Below, in pieces: positions 22,963-31,495 of a stretch of DNA of 64,000 nt; position 1 is the stretch's first letter; the number at the start of each line of letters is the position of its first letter. The notes beneath the pieces are model-generated. The model ran no database searches. It saw nothing but the letters and a program-made list of their open reading frames with translations, and was not told where the DNA came from. Source of the stretch: CAXNKH01 sp049296795. Lineage in GTDB: Bacteria > Pseudomonadota > Gammaproteobacteria > Burkholderiales > Burkholderiaceae_C. The translations under genes and the position numbers were made by a program. The stretch is from positions 62,001 through 126,000 of the forward strand of contig JBAQTC010000037.1 in the NCBI GenBank assembly GCA_049296795.1, written 5' to 3'.

Positions 22963-24132
22963 ATGATGCACAACATCTCCACCCGATTGACCTCTTTGCT
23001 TCTCCTGGCAAGCGCTTGGTTTGGGACGGCGGCCTATGCCGTCAATGATCTTCCGGGCGGCCCGGCAGTCAATCAGCTCAATTTGCACCCGGCAGTCACC
23101 AAAATTGCCCAGGAACAGGCTTGGCTGCACTGGTTCATGATGATCCTGTGCACCGTGATTTTTGTCGCCGTTTTTGCTGTGATGTTTTATTCGATCTGGA
23201 AGCATCGCAAATCGGTCGGGCACAAAGCGGCCAATTTCCATGAGTCGGTAACGGTTGAAATCATTTGGACCATTGTTCCTTTTATCATTGTGATCCTGAT
23301 GGCTTTGCCCGCCACCAAGGTGTTGGTTGCCTCCAAAGACACGACGAACGCCGATGTCACCATCAAGGCCACCGGCTACCAATGGAAATGGGGTTACGAC
23401 TATATCAACGGTGAGGGCGAGGGGATTGCTTTCCTCTCGACGCTGGATGCCTCACACCGCGAAATGTCCAATCAAGGTGCCAAGGGCGTTATGCCGGATG
23501 ACTACCTGCTCAAAGTGGACAACCCGCTGGTGGTCCCTGTCGGTAAAAAAATCCGCATCATTACCACGGCCAATGACGTGATTCACGCTTTTGCCGTCCC
23601 CTCGTTTGGTATCAAGCAAGACGCGATTCCCGGTTTTGTGCGTGACACCTGGTTCCGTGCTGAGAAGACCGGTGATTTCTATGGCCAGTGCCAAGAGCTG
23701 TGCGGCAAAGAGCATGCCTATATGCCGATTCATGTGAAAGTGGTTTCGGCTGAGGACTACGCCAAATGGGTTGAAGGCAAGAAAAAAGAGACCGCAGCCA
23801 AGCTTGACGATCCAAGCAAGGTCTGGACGCTGGATGACATCGTCAAGCGCGGCGAAAAAGTCTATGCAGCTAACTGTGCCGCTTGTCACCAGGCCAGCGG
23901 TAAAGGCGCAGGCCCGATCAAACCACTCGATGGTTCTGCATTGGTGCTCGATAGCGACAAGATCAAACAAATCAATGTGGTGCTCAATGGGCAAAACAAC
24001 GGCGCCATGCCGGCTTGGAAGCAGCTCAGTGATACCGATCTGGCTGCTGTGATCAGCTACACCAAAAACAATTGGTCCAACAAGACTGGTCAGCTGGTTC
24101 AGCCGGCTGAAATTCAGGCTGCTCGCAAGTAA
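22963..24132 (+). CDS. ctaC: Cytochrome c oxidase subunit II with haem c domain (main oxidase)
   Basis: This 389-residue CuA subunit has a signal sequence (about 1-26), two transmembrane helices (about 55-78 and 97-118), a cupredoxin domain with ligands H208, C243, C247, H251 and M254, and a C-terminal cytochrome c domain with CAACH at 305-309. That makes it a caa3-type subunit II. It begins the main oxidase operon. The 161-base region upstream holds a TACAAT box at 22844-22849 that might be a -10 element, giving a long leader; this is weakly supported. Confidence 0.95.
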   Translation: MMHNISTRLTSLLLLASAWFGTAAYAVNDLPGGPAVNQLNLHPAVTKIAQEQAWLHWFMMILCTVIFVAVFAVMFYSIWKHRKSVGHKAANFHESVTVEIIWTIVPFIIVILMALPATKVLVASKDTTNADVTIKATGYQWKWGYDYINGEGEGIAFLSTLDASHREMSNQGAKGVMPDDYLLKVDNPLVVPVGKKIRIITTANDVIHAFAVPSFGIKQDAIPGFVRDTWFRAEKTGDFYGQCQELCGKEHAYMPIHVKVVSAEDYAKWVEGKKKETAAKLDDPSKVWTLDDIVKRGEKVYAANCAACHQASGKGAGPIKPLDGSALVLDSDKIKQINVVLNGQNNGAMPAWKQLSDTDLAAVISYTKNNWSNKTGQLVQPAEIQAARK

Positions 24133-24173
24133 GCAGTCGACCAACGAATACAAGTATTGAGAAGGAAACCAGG

Positions 24174-25793
24174 ATGAGTGCCGTTCTAGACCATCACGAT
24201 CATGCGCATGACGATCACCACGACCATGCCCCTACGGGTTGGCGTCGTTGGGTGTTTGCGACCAACCACAAAGACATCGGAACCCTGTATCTGCTGTTCG
24301 CATTCACCATGCTGATGCTCGGTGGCGTGTTGGCTTTGCTGATTCGGGCCGAATTGTTCCAGCCCGGGCTGCAACTGGTCAATCCCGAGTTGTTCAACCA
24401 GCTCACCACCATGCATGGCGTGATCATGGTGTTTGGCGCCATCATGCCCGCTTTTGTCGGTTTTGCGAACTGGATGATTCCGTTGCAAATTGGTGCGGCT
24501 GACATGGCGTTTGCCCGTATGAATAACTTCAGTTTCTGGCTGTTGATTCCAGCGGGTATTCTGGTGGTGGGCTCCTTCTTCATGCCTGGTGGCGCACCTG
24601 CTGCAGGCTGGACTTTTTATGCGCCCCTGACCCTGCAAATGGGTCCCAGCATGGATGCCGGTATTTTTGCTTTGCACATCATGGGTGCGAGCTCGATCAT
24701 GGGTTCGATCAACATCATCGTCACCATCCTGAATATGCGCGCGCCTGGCATGACCTTGATGAAAATGCCGATGTTTTGCTGGACCTGGTTGATCACTGCT
24801 TACCTGCTGATCGCTGTGATGCCGGTGCTCGCTGGCGCCATCACCATGACGCTGACCGACAGGCATTTCGGAACCAGCTTCTTTAACCCCGCCGGTGGCG
24901 GTGACCCGGTGATGTTTCAGCATATTTTCTGGTTCTTCGGCCACCCCGAGGTGTACATCATGATTTTGCCGGCTTTCGGCATCGTCAGCCAGATCGTTCC
25001 GGCGTTTGCTCGGAAAAAGCTGTTCGGATATGCCTCGATGGTGTATGCCACGTCGTCGATCGCAATTTTGTCGTTCATCGTTTGGGCGCATCACATGTTC
25101 ACCACCGGCATGCCGGTGACCGGACAGTTGTTCTTCATGTACGCCACCATGCTGATTGCGGTGCCGACTGCCGTGAAGATCTTCAACTGGATTGCCACCA
25201 TGTGGCAGGGCTCCATGACTTTTGAGACCCCCATGTTGTTTGCGGTTGGTTTTATCTTTGTCTTCACGATGGGTGGTTTCACCGGGCTGATTTTGGCAAT
25301 GGCACCGATCGACATTCAGTTGCAGGACACCTACTACGTAGTGGCACATTTTCATTACGTTTTGGTAGCGGGCTCGCTTTACGCCATGTTTGCCGGTTAT
25401 TACTACTGGGCGCCGAAGTGGACCGGTGTGATGTACAGCGAATGCCGTGGAAAAATTCATTTCTGGTGGTCGCTGATCGCGTTTAACGTCACGTTCTTCC
25501 CCATGCATTTCCTCGGCTTGGCCGGTATGCCGCGTCGTTACGCTGATTACCCGATGCAGTTTGCCGATTTCAATGCAGTTGCTACCGTGGGTGCTTTCGC
25601 TTTCGGTTTGGCTCAGGTTTATTTCTTCCTGTTCATCGTGTTGCCCAACATGATGGGCAAAGGCGAAAAAGCACCGCAGCAGCCTTGGGAGGGTGCTGAA
25701 GGTTTGGAGTGGGAAGTGCCCTCGCCAGCGCCTTTCCATACTTTCGAAACACCGCCCAAGCTCAATGCGGCAGCCAATAAAGTGATTGGCTAA
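24174..25793 (+). CDS. ctaD: Cytochrome c oxidase subunit I (main oxidase)
   Basis: This 539-residue catalytic subunit binds haem a, haem a3 and CuB. Key elements are MHGVIMVF (haem a His), ADMAFARMNNFSFW (D-channel Asp and Asn pair intact), FFGHPEVYIMILPAFG (CuB His, Glu, Tyr), WAHHMFTTG (CuB His pair) and AHFHYVLVAG (haem His pair). Twelve helices are expected. The first 20 residues are very rich in His and Asp, which is unusual and might bind metal. GGAAACC precedes the ATG, 41 bases after ctaC. Confidence 0.97.
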   Translation: MSAVLDHHDHAHDDHHDHAPTGWRRWVFATNHKDIGTLYLLFAFTMLMLGGVLALLIRAELFQPGLQLVNPELFNQLTTMHGVIMVFGAIMPAFVGFANWMIPLQIGAADMAFARMNNFSFWLLIPAGILVVGSFFMPGGAPAAGWTFYAPLTLQMGPSMDAGIFALHIMGASSIMGSINIIVTILNMRAPGMTLMKMPMFCWTWLITAYLLIAVMPVLAGAITMTLTDRHFGTSFFNPAGGGDPVMFQHIFWFFGHPEVYIMILPAFGIVSQIVPAFARKKLFGYASMVYATSSIAILSFIVWAHHMFTTGMPVTGQLFFMYATMLIAVPTAVKIFNWIATMWQGSMTFETPMLFAVGFIFVFTMGGFTGLILAMAPIDIQLQDTYYVVAHFHYVLVAGSLYAMFAGYYYWAPKWTGVMYSECRGKIHFWWSLIAFNVTFFPMHFLGLAGMPRRYADYPMQFADFNAVATVGAFAFGLAQVYFFLFIVLPNMMGKGEKAPQQPWEGAEGLEWEVPSPAPFHTFETPPKLNAAANKVIG

Positions 25794-25800
25794 ATCCAAC

Positions 25801-25914
25801 ATGACACCCGACGAGAAAAAAACCAAGAATCTGAAAACTGCGCTGATTTTGGCATCGGTGGCCTTGGTGTTCTTTGTCGGATTTATGGCGAAAATGATTT
25901 TCTTGAGTAGATAA
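25801..25914 (+). CDS. Cytochrome oxidase small assembly protein
   Basis: This 37-residue open frame lies between ctaD and ctaG: a charged N terminus (MTPDEKKTKNLKT) followed by one hydrophobic helix ending in FLSR. Such tiny single-helix proteins at this position are conserved in Burkholderiales oxidase operons. It starts 7 bases after the ctaD stop and ends 3 bases before ctaG, which leaves little doubt that it is translated. It probably helps insertion or assembly of subunit I. Confidence 0.8.
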   Translation: MTPDEKKTKNLKTALILASVALVFFVGFMAKMIFLSR

Positions 25915-25917
25915 GTC

Positions 25918-26526
25918 ATGAACTTGCGGCGTGAAAATGTGAGGATGGTTGCCAAGCTGGCCTTGGTCGCCTCGGGTATGTTTGCTTTTGGCTATGCCTT
26001 GGTCCCCATTTACAAAACGCTGTGTGAAATGACGGGCATCAATATCCTGGCCCTGGGCGAACGCGATTTGCCAGGCGTCAAGTCCAAGCTGCCGGCTAAT
26101 TCGCAAGTCGATACCAGTCGCAGCATCACGGTCGAGTTCGACGCCAATGCCCGTGGGCCTTGGAGTTTTGCGCCGGCCCAACGCTCAGTGCAGGTCCATC
26201 CCGGCGAGCTCATGACCGTGATGTATGAATTTCAAAATACCCAGAGTCGACGTATGTCAGCTCAGGCTATTCCGAGTTATGCACCGCACCAGGCTTCTAT
26301 GCATTTCAACAAGTTGGAATGTTTTTGTTTTAAGCAGTACACGCTGGAGCCGGGCGAGAAGAAAAGTTGGCCGGTGGCTTTCGTGATTGACCCGAAGCTC
26401 TCCAAGGACGTGACTACCATCACCTTGTCCTATACTTTTTTTGAAGTGGGAAGCAAGACGCCACCAGCCCCCGTGACGCCCACAGCTGACGCCGGTTTGG
26501 CGCTGGCTTTGAGGATTGGCGCATGA
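25918..26526 (+). CDS. ctaG: Cytochrome c oxidase assembly protein CtaG (Cox11)
   Basis: CtaG/Cox11 delivers copper to the CuB site of subunit I. The 202-residue protein has one N-terminal membrane anchor (about 10-30, ending in the conserved LVPIYKTLCEMTGI) and a periplasmic beta domain with the copper motif ECFCFKQ (C-x-C) followed by LEPGEKK. The TGA overlaps the ATG of the DUF2970 gene (ATGA), so translation is coupled. Confidence 0.95.
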   Translation: MNLRRENVRMVAKLALVASGMFAFGYALVPIYKTLCEMTGINILALGERDLPGVKSKLPANSQVDTSRSITVEFDANARGPWSFAPAQRSVQVHPGELMTVMYEFQNTQSRRMSAQAIPSYAPHQASMHFNKLECFCFKQYTLEPGEKKSWPVAFVIDPKLSKDVTTITLSYTFFEVGSKTPPAPVTPTADAGLALALRIGA

Positions 26527-26717
26527 AAAGCCAAAGTGCATTTTTACGCAGTCTGAAAGCTGTGGCTTGGTCTTTTGTCGGTATCCGTAAACACAGTGAA
26601 TACCAACAAGATCTGGCCAAAGTTAATCCACTGCACATCATAGGGGTGGCTATCGTCGGTGCGCTGCTTTTCGTAATGGGCTTGATCGTTTTGGTGAACT
26701 GGGTCGTGGCCGGATGA
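26523..26717 (+). CDS. DUF2970 single-helix protein
   Basis: This 64-residue protein has a basic N-terminal part (FLRSLKAVAWSFVGIRKHSEY) and one C-terminal transmembrane helix (about 40-62). DUF2970 proteins are typical of the cta operons of betaproteobacteria, but their role is unknown. It overlaps ctaG by 4 bases and precedes ctaE by 55 bases. A role in oxidase assembly is likely from context. Confidence 0.85.
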   Translation: MKSQSAFLRSLKAVAWSFVGIRKHSEYQQDLAKVNPLHIIGVAIVGALLFVMGLIVLVNWVVAG

Positions 26718-26772
26718 GCTTGGCCCTTGGGCTAATAAAAGACAGATTTGAATTGGAAGGAATGGAGCGGAA

Positions 26773-27654
26773 ATGAGTTCTACAACACCGGGGTCAACCC
26801 CTTACTATTTTGTCCCTAGTCCGTCGCGGCACCCTGCTTTGGCGTCGTTGGGTCTGTTTTTCGTGTTCCTGGGTGCATCCCAATGGATCAATGGTTCGGA
26901 TTGGGGCAAGTACGCCTTGGCACTGGGCCTGATTTGGTTCCTTGGCGTGTTGTTCCAGTGGTTTAGCCAAGCCATTTCTGAAAGCCAAGGCGGATCCTAT
27001 GGGCACAAGATTGACATCTCCTACCGTTGGAGCATGAGCTGGTTTATCTTTTCTGAAGTCATGTTTTTCGGCGCTTTCTTCACAGCACTGTGGTGGATGC
27101 GGGTTCATTCGGTCCCTGCGCTGGGAAGTCTGGAAAATTCTCTGCTCTGGCCCGAATTCAAAGCGGTCTGGCCCAGCGTGGCGGCGGGTGTAACCGCCTC
27201 ACCTGCGAACATCGTTGAGCCGTTCACAACCATGACGCCGTTCTGGTTGCCAACCATCAACACCGCTTTGCTGTTGTCATCCGGTGTCACCTTGACCATC
27301 GCCCACCACGCCTTGATTGCTGGCAACCGCAGTAAAACCATTGGCTTCATGTGGCTGACGGTCTTGTTGGGGGTGACCTTCCTTGGGGTGCAAGGCTATG
27401 AGTACTACCACGGCTACCAAGAGCTCAATTTGAAGCTCTCCTCAGGGGCCTATGGTTCGACTTTCTACATGCTCACCGGGTTTCATGGTTTCCACGTGTT
27501 TGTAGGGATGTTGATGCTGCTGTTCATCACTCTGCGTTTGCAAAAAGGCCATTTCAGCGCCGACAAGCATTTCGGCTTCGAAGGTGCAGCTTGGTACTGG
27601 CACTTTGTTGACGTGGTGTGGTTGGGGCTGTACATTTTGGTTTACTGGCTGTAG
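26773..27654 (+). CDS. ctaE: Cytochrome c oxidase subunit III (main oxidase)
   Basis: This 293-residue protein has seven predicted helices: the N-terminal two-helix bundle (YYFVPSPSRHPALASLGLF), then the FSEVMFFGAFFTALWW helix, and the conserved GFHGFHVFVGMLML and WYWHFVDVVWLGLYILVYWL end. This full seven-helix form contrasts with the shorter homologues in the alternative oxidase operon. GGAAGGAATGGAG provides the ribosome-binding site. Confidence 0.96.
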   Translation: MSSTTPGSTPYYFVPSPSRHPALASLGLFFVFLGASQWINGSDWGKYALALGLIWFLGVLFQWFSQAISESQGGSYGHKIDISYRWSMSWFIFSEVMFFGAFFTALWWMRVHSVPALGSLENSLLWPEFKAVWPSVAAGVTASPANIVEPFTTMTPFWLPTINTALLLSSGVTLTIAHHALIAGNRSKTIGFMWLTVLLGVTFLGVQGYEYYHGYQELNLKLSSGAYGSTFYMLTGFHGFHVFVGMLMLLFITLRLQKGHFSADKHFGFEGAAWYWHFVDVVWLGLYILVYWL

Positions 27655-27728
27655 CAGGAGCTCAGCCGGACGCAGGCCCAGGGACTGCACCGGCGGGCTT
27701 TGGCCTCCTTGCGGGATAAAAATCCATG

Positions 27729-27754
27729 AGCCGCTGTCTGCGGCTTTTGTTTTG
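27729..27754. terminator. Intrinsic terminator after ctaE
   Basis: The hairpin AGCCGC-TGTCT-GCGGCT is followed by TTTTGTTTT. It sits between ctaE on the plus strand and the convergent DUF2909 gene, and fits termination of the ctaC-ctaE transcript. Surf1 and later genes then need their own promoter or read-through. Confidence 0.75.
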
Positions 27755-27765
27755 AGGCCGACCCT

Positions 27766-27987
27766 TTAGCGTCCAACCGGGATACCGGTGGGTTGGATCA
27801 AGCCAAATTTCCACGCGATCAGGATGCACATGAACAGCAGGATGGACAGGCCGACCCTGAAAGCCAGTGACCTGGCCATTTGCCGGGTTTTGCTTTGCCC
27901 ATCCTGACCACCTTTCATCATGAAATACAGGGCGCTGCACAAACTGACAAGGATGGCAATGAATGCGATGATGACGAAATACTTCAT
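27766..27987 (-). CDS. DUF2909 twin-transmembrane protein
   Basis: This 73-residue protein has two transmembrane helices (about 3-23 and 46-66) and a basic loop (KSKTRQMARS-like). DUF2909 proteins of this kind occur beside surf1 in betaproteobacterial oxidase loci. It is encoded opposite to the operon and diverges from surf1 over 15 bases, so its promoter must overlap the region upstream of surf1. Function is unknown; oxidase biogenesis is inferred from conserved placement. Confidence 0.8.
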   Translation of the reverse strand: MKYFVIIAFIAILVSLCSALYFMMKGGQDGQSKTRQMARSLAFRVGLSILLFMCILIAWKFGLIQPTGIPVGR

Positions 27988-28002
27988 GCTAGGGATTATC
28001 CA

Positions 28003-28728
28003 GTGAAGCTGTCGTTGCGTTTTTGTGTGCTGACGTTGCTGGCTGGGCTGGCCATCGGTCTGACGACGGCGCTGGGCTATTGGCAGCTATCGCGTGCCGA
28101 TGAAAAACTGGCCTTGGCGGCGGCGCAGCAGCAACTCGGACAACTGCCAGCGCTGAGTAATGCGGCCTTGCAAGGCATGTCTGATCCCGCGCAGCAGGCC
28201 ATGCACCGAACCATTGTTTTGCGCGGTCAATGGATCGCCGACAGCACGGTATTTCTGGATAACCGACAAATGCAAGGAAAGCCAGGTTTTTATGTGATCA
28301 CCCCCTTGCAACCCGAAGGAGGCGGGCCCGCCGTGCTGGTGCAGCGGGGCTGGGTTCAGCGCAACTTTGTCGATCGTTCCCGTGTGCCGAGTATTGCAAC
28401 CCCGACGGGGATGATCGAGGTGGTGGGGCGGATTTCGGCGTTGCCTTCCAAACTGTACGACATGGGACAACCGGGCGCGGGTTTGATCCGGCAAAATCTG
28501 GACTTTGCGCAATTCAGCGACGAGACTCGCTTGAGCTTGATGCGAATATCTATTCAGCAAAGTGGTGGATCCGAAGTTGGTTTGCTACGGGACTGGCCGA
28601 AATCTGGGTTGGGCTTTGAAAAAAATCAGGGCTATGCCTTGCAATGGTTTGGTATATCGGCCTTGATTGCGGTCCTTTATTTTTGGTTTCAAATTGTTAG
28701 ACGATTCTTCCCCATCCACCGTGACTGA
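28003..28728 (+). CDS. SURF1 family oxidase assembly protein
   Basis: SURF1 proteins assist haem a insertion into subunit I. The 241-residue protein has two membrane helices (about 7-25 and 212-230) flanking a periplasmic domain, with the family markers LGYWQLSRADEK, the VFLDNRQMQGKPGFYVITPL segment, VLVQRGWVQR and the C-terminal NQGYALQWFGISAL. I chose the GTG at 28003 because it gives the short cytoplasmic start VKLSLRF; upstream in-frame sequence is antisense to the DUF2909 gene. The stop lies inside the next gene's start region. Confidence 0.93.
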   Translation: MKLSLRFCVLTLLAGLAIGLTTALGYWQLSRADEKLALAAAQQQLGQLPALSNAALQGMSDPAQQAMHRTIVLRGQWIADSTVFLDNRQMQGKPGFYVITPLQPEGGGPAVLVQRGWVQRNFVDRSRVPSIATPTGMIEVVGRISALPSKLYDMGQPGAGLIRQNLDFAQFSDETRLSLMRISIQQSGGSEVGLLRDWPKSGLGFEKNQGYALQWFGISALIAVLYFWFQIVRRFFPIHRD

Positions 28729-29425
28729 AACTAACGCCACTGAAGCAAATCTGCAAAACGATCAACCTTTGGGTTTGACGGTTCACGCCATGCCGCCCCT
28801 GGATCAAGTTTTGAGCGCAGACAGCGGCAGAACACTGCGCGGGCGCTGGAAAATGCTGGTGGTGATGCTGGTCTGTGCCGCTCCGGTGATCGCGTCTTAC
28901 CTGACCTATTACCTGGTACGGCCCGAGGGCCGACGTAATTTTGGTGAACTCATTGTTCCTCAGCGCGCCTTGCCCGATCTGCTGGTGTTGAACCTCGAGG
29001 GTCAAAGCAGACCACTGCAATTGATCAAAGGTCAGTGGTTGCTGGTGAGTGTGGCCCCAGGCGTTTGTGATGCACGCTGTCTGAAGAATTTGTACTGGCA
29101 GCGTCAACTTCGAGAAAGTTTAGGACGAGAAAAAGACCGGTTGGACTGGGTCTGGTTGGTTAACGATGAAGCGCCCGTATCTGAAGCCATGCGACCGGGT
29201 TTAAGCGATGCGACGGTGCTGCGCATGACGACCCAAGCCATTGCCTCCTGGTTGCAGCCGGCCGACGGTCATGGACTGAGCGAGCATTTGTACTTGATCG
29301 ATCCGCAGGGCAACTGGATGATGCGGTTTCCAGCGGAGTTGGACTTGGCTGGCGCTGCCAAAGTCAAACGCGATTTAGAGCGACTGTTGCGTGCCTCGGC
29401 ATCCTGGGATAAAGCCGGGCGTTAG
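28721..29425 (+). CDS. Membrane-anchored Sco-like protein with CxxxC motif
   Basis: This protein of about 234 residues has one transmembrane helix near the N terminus (WKMLVVMLVCAAPVIASYL) and a periplasmic domain containing VCDARC, a C-x3-C motif as in Sco copper chaperones, and a C-terminal GLSEHLYLIDPQGNWMMRFP that mimics the thioredoxin-fold end. It probably helps build the CuA centre or reduce its cysteines, but the family has no assigned role I can name. The start is either GTG 28721, overlapping surf1 by 8 bases, or ATG 28790. Confidence 0.75.
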   Translation: MTETNATEANLQNDQPLGLTVHAMPPLDQVLSADSGRTLRGRWKMLVVMLVCAAPVIASYLTYYLVRPEGRRNFGELIVPQRALPDLLVLNLEGQSRPLQLIKGQWLLVSVAPGVCDARCLKNLYWQRQLRESLGREKDRLDWVWLVNDEAPVSEAMRPGLSDATVLRMTTQAIASWLQPADGHGLSEHLYLIDPQGNWMMRFPAELDLAGAAKVKRDLERLLRASASWDKAGR

Positions 29426-29435
29426 GATCGGCTGC

Positions 29436-30584
29436 ATGACAAAACAATCGCTCTACGATATGTCACCCGTGGCCTGGATGCTGCTGATCGGTCTGCTGAT
29501 AGCCCTGTTGCCACTGCTTTGGGTCTGGCGTCGCCATCAAGGCTCAACCCCGGCCAGGCGGTTGCAGGCCTTGACCTTGATGACGCTGTTCCTGACTTTT
29601 GATTTGGTCTTGTTTGGCGCTTTCACCCGCTTGAGTGATTCTGGTTTGGGTTGCCCGGACTGGCCCGGCTGCTACGGCAGTTCGAGTCCTTGGGGTGCCC
29701 AACAAGCCATCGCCTCAGCCGAAAGCGCCATGCCCACGGGCCCAGTGACCCAGAGCAAGGCTTGGGTTGAGATGGTTCATCGTTACCTGGCTTCGGGCGT
29801 GGGATTTTTGATCCTTCTCTTGGCCGTGGCGAGTTGGTGCCCGAAGTGGGCGAAATTAGAGTCTTCGATACGCAAGCCGTGGTGGGCCAGCTTCACCTTG
29901 TTCTGGGTTTGTTTGCAAGGGGCTTTTGGTGCGTTGACGGTCACCATGAAGTTGTTTCCCGCCATCGTTACCCTGCACTTGTTGGGCGGGATGGTGCTGC
30001 TGGCGTTGTTGTGCGCGCAATGGGTGTGGCAAAGCCAGAGATTAAATCGAGTCTCACCCACGCAGCTGAATCCGAATTTACGCCATCTGTTGTGGCTTGG
30101 ATTGGCTGTGCTGGTGATTCAAATCGCTTTAGGTGCCTGGGTCAGTTCCAACTATGCCGTGTTGGCCTGCAATGAATTTCCCAAGTGCCAAAACAGTTGG
30201 TGGCCGTTGATGAATTTTCAGCATGGGTTTGAGCTTTGGCGTGAACTGGGCCATACCCAGGCTGGAGCTGTCATCGGGTTTGAGTCGCTAACCGCGATTC
30301 ACTATGTTCATCGCATGATGGCAGGCTTGGTGTCGCTATTATTGTTGACGCTGGCTTGGCGCCTGAGCCCTATTGCCGGCTTGCGAGGCGCCGCGCGCTG
30401 GCTGGCTGGCTTGATCGGCTTGCAGTTTGTCACGGGCTTGAGCAACGTGGTGCTGGACTGGCCCTTGGTCGCTGCCTTGCTGCATACTGGCGGTGCGGCT
30501 GCTTTGGTGCTTGTGATGACGTGGACGCTGTGCTTCAGTCAAGCCGAAAAGTCAGTTCAACATGCAGCACAATCAACAGCCTAA
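29436..30584 (+). CDS. ctaA: Haem A synthase (COX15/CtaA)
   Basis: CtaA hydroxylates haem O to haem A in the inner membrane. The 382-residue protein has eight predicted helices in two repeats, with the first-half signature FGAFTRLSDSGLGCPDWPGCYGS (cysteine pair, split over residues 53-75), the haem ligands in EMVHRYLASG and the second-half IHYVHRMMAGLVSL. It follows the Sco-like gene by 10 bases and precedes ctaB by 10. An alternative ATG at 29460 would shorten the N terminus by eight residues. Confidence 0.95.
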   Translation: MTKQSLYDMSPVAWMLLIGLLIALLPLLWVWRRHQGSTPARRLQALTLMTLFLTFDLVLFGAFTRLSDSGLGCPDWPGCYGSSSPWGAQQAIASAESAMPTGPVTQSKAWVEMVHRYLASGVGFLILLLAVASWCPKWAKLESSIRKPWWASFTLFWVCLQGAFGALTVTMKLFPAIVTLHLLGGMVLLALLCAQWVWQSQRLNRVSPTQLNPNLRHLLWLGLAVLVIQIALGAWVSSNYAVLACNEFPKCQNSWWPLMNFQHGFELWRELGHTQAGAVIGFESLTAIHYVHRMMAGLVSLLLLTLAWRLSPIAGLRGAARWLAGLIGLQFVTGLSNVVLDWPLVAALLHTGGAAALVLVMTWTLCFSQAEKSVQHAAQSTA

Positions 30585-30594
30585 CTTTTAGCCC

Positions 30595-31491
30595 ATGTCC
30601 GTAGCTTCTTCCTCTCATAGCATCACTGTCTTTCGGCAGTTTTATGCGCTAACCAAGCCCAGGGTGGTGCAACTCATTGTTTTTTGCGCCCTGATTGGCA
30701 TGGTGCTGGCCGTGCCTGGCCTGCCATCATCAAGCGAAATTCAGCGCGCGCTGCTGGCCTGTGTTGGCATCTGGTTGGTTGCAGGCGCGGCAGCGGCCTT
30801 CAATTGCCTGGTTGAAAAGGGGATCGACGCCAAAATGAAACGAACCGCTTGGCGACCTACGGCCAAAGGTGAGTTAGGTGACGTTCAGACCCTGCTGTTT
30901 TCAGTTGCACTCTGTGTGGCCGGTTCAATTGTTCTTTATGTGTGGGTCAACCCCTTGACCATGTGGCTGACTTTTGCCACTTTTGTGGGTTATGCGGTGA
31001 TCTACACCGTGATTCTCAAACCGCTGACACCGCAAAACATTGTGATCGGGGGTGCATCTGGCGCCATGCCCCCAGTGCTGGGTTGGGCCGCCATGACGGG
31101 GCAAGTCGAGCCAGAAGCCCTAATTCTTTTCCTCATCATATTTCTGTGGACACCACCCCACTTCTGGGCCTTGGCCCTGTACCGGGTGGAGGAATACCGA
31201 AAGTCAGGTTTGCCCATGTTGCCGGTGACCCATGGCAATGAATTTACCCGCCTCCAAATCCTGCTCTACACCATCATTTTGTTGGCTGCGTGTTTGATGC
31301 CTTTCATTTATGGCATGAGTTCCTGGCTTTATCTGGTGTTCGCGTTGGGCTTGAGTCTGGGATTTTGCGGCTATGGTTTTATGCTTTGGCGTGCTTATTC
31401 GGACGAACTGGCGCGTCAGACTTTCAGGTTTTCGCTGATCCATTTGAGTCTGTTGTTCACGGCTTTGTTGCTGGACCATTATTGGCTTTGA
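30595..31491 (+). CDS. ctaB: Protohaem IX farnesyltransferase (haem O synthase)
   Basis: CtaB adds a farnesyl group to haem B. The 298-residue UbiA-superfamily protein has about nine helices and the expected Asp/Asn-rich loop: NCLVEKGIDAKMKRTAWRP (residues about 64-82), plus the second motif YAVIYTVILKPLTPQNIVIG and WTPPHFWALALYR. The start is the ATG at 30595. The gene forms one operon with ctaA and sco, with a 4-base gap to the latter. Confidence 0.96.
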   Translation: MSVASSSHSITVFRQFYALTKPRVVQLIVFCALIGMVLAVPGLPSSSEIQRALLACVGIWLVAGAAAAFNCLVEKGIDAKMKRTAWRPTAKGELGDVQTLLFSVALCVAGSIVLYVWVNPLTMWLTFATFVGYAVIYTVILKPLTPQNIVIGGASGAMPPVLGWAAMTGQVEPEALILFLIIFLWTPPHFWALALYRVEEYRKSGLPMLPVTHGNEFTRLQILLYTIILLAACLMPFIYGMSSWLYLVFALGLSLGFCGYGFMLWRAYSDELARQTFRFSLIHLSLLFTALLLDHYWL

Positions 31492-31495
31492 CACC

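Noticed and set aside
24186..25955. Open frame of about 589 codons on the minus strand opposite ctaD
   Set aside because: It is rich in His, Gln and Arg, has no recognisable domain and mirrors the codon bias of ctaD on the other strand. Oxidase subunit I on the plus strand explains the sequence fully.
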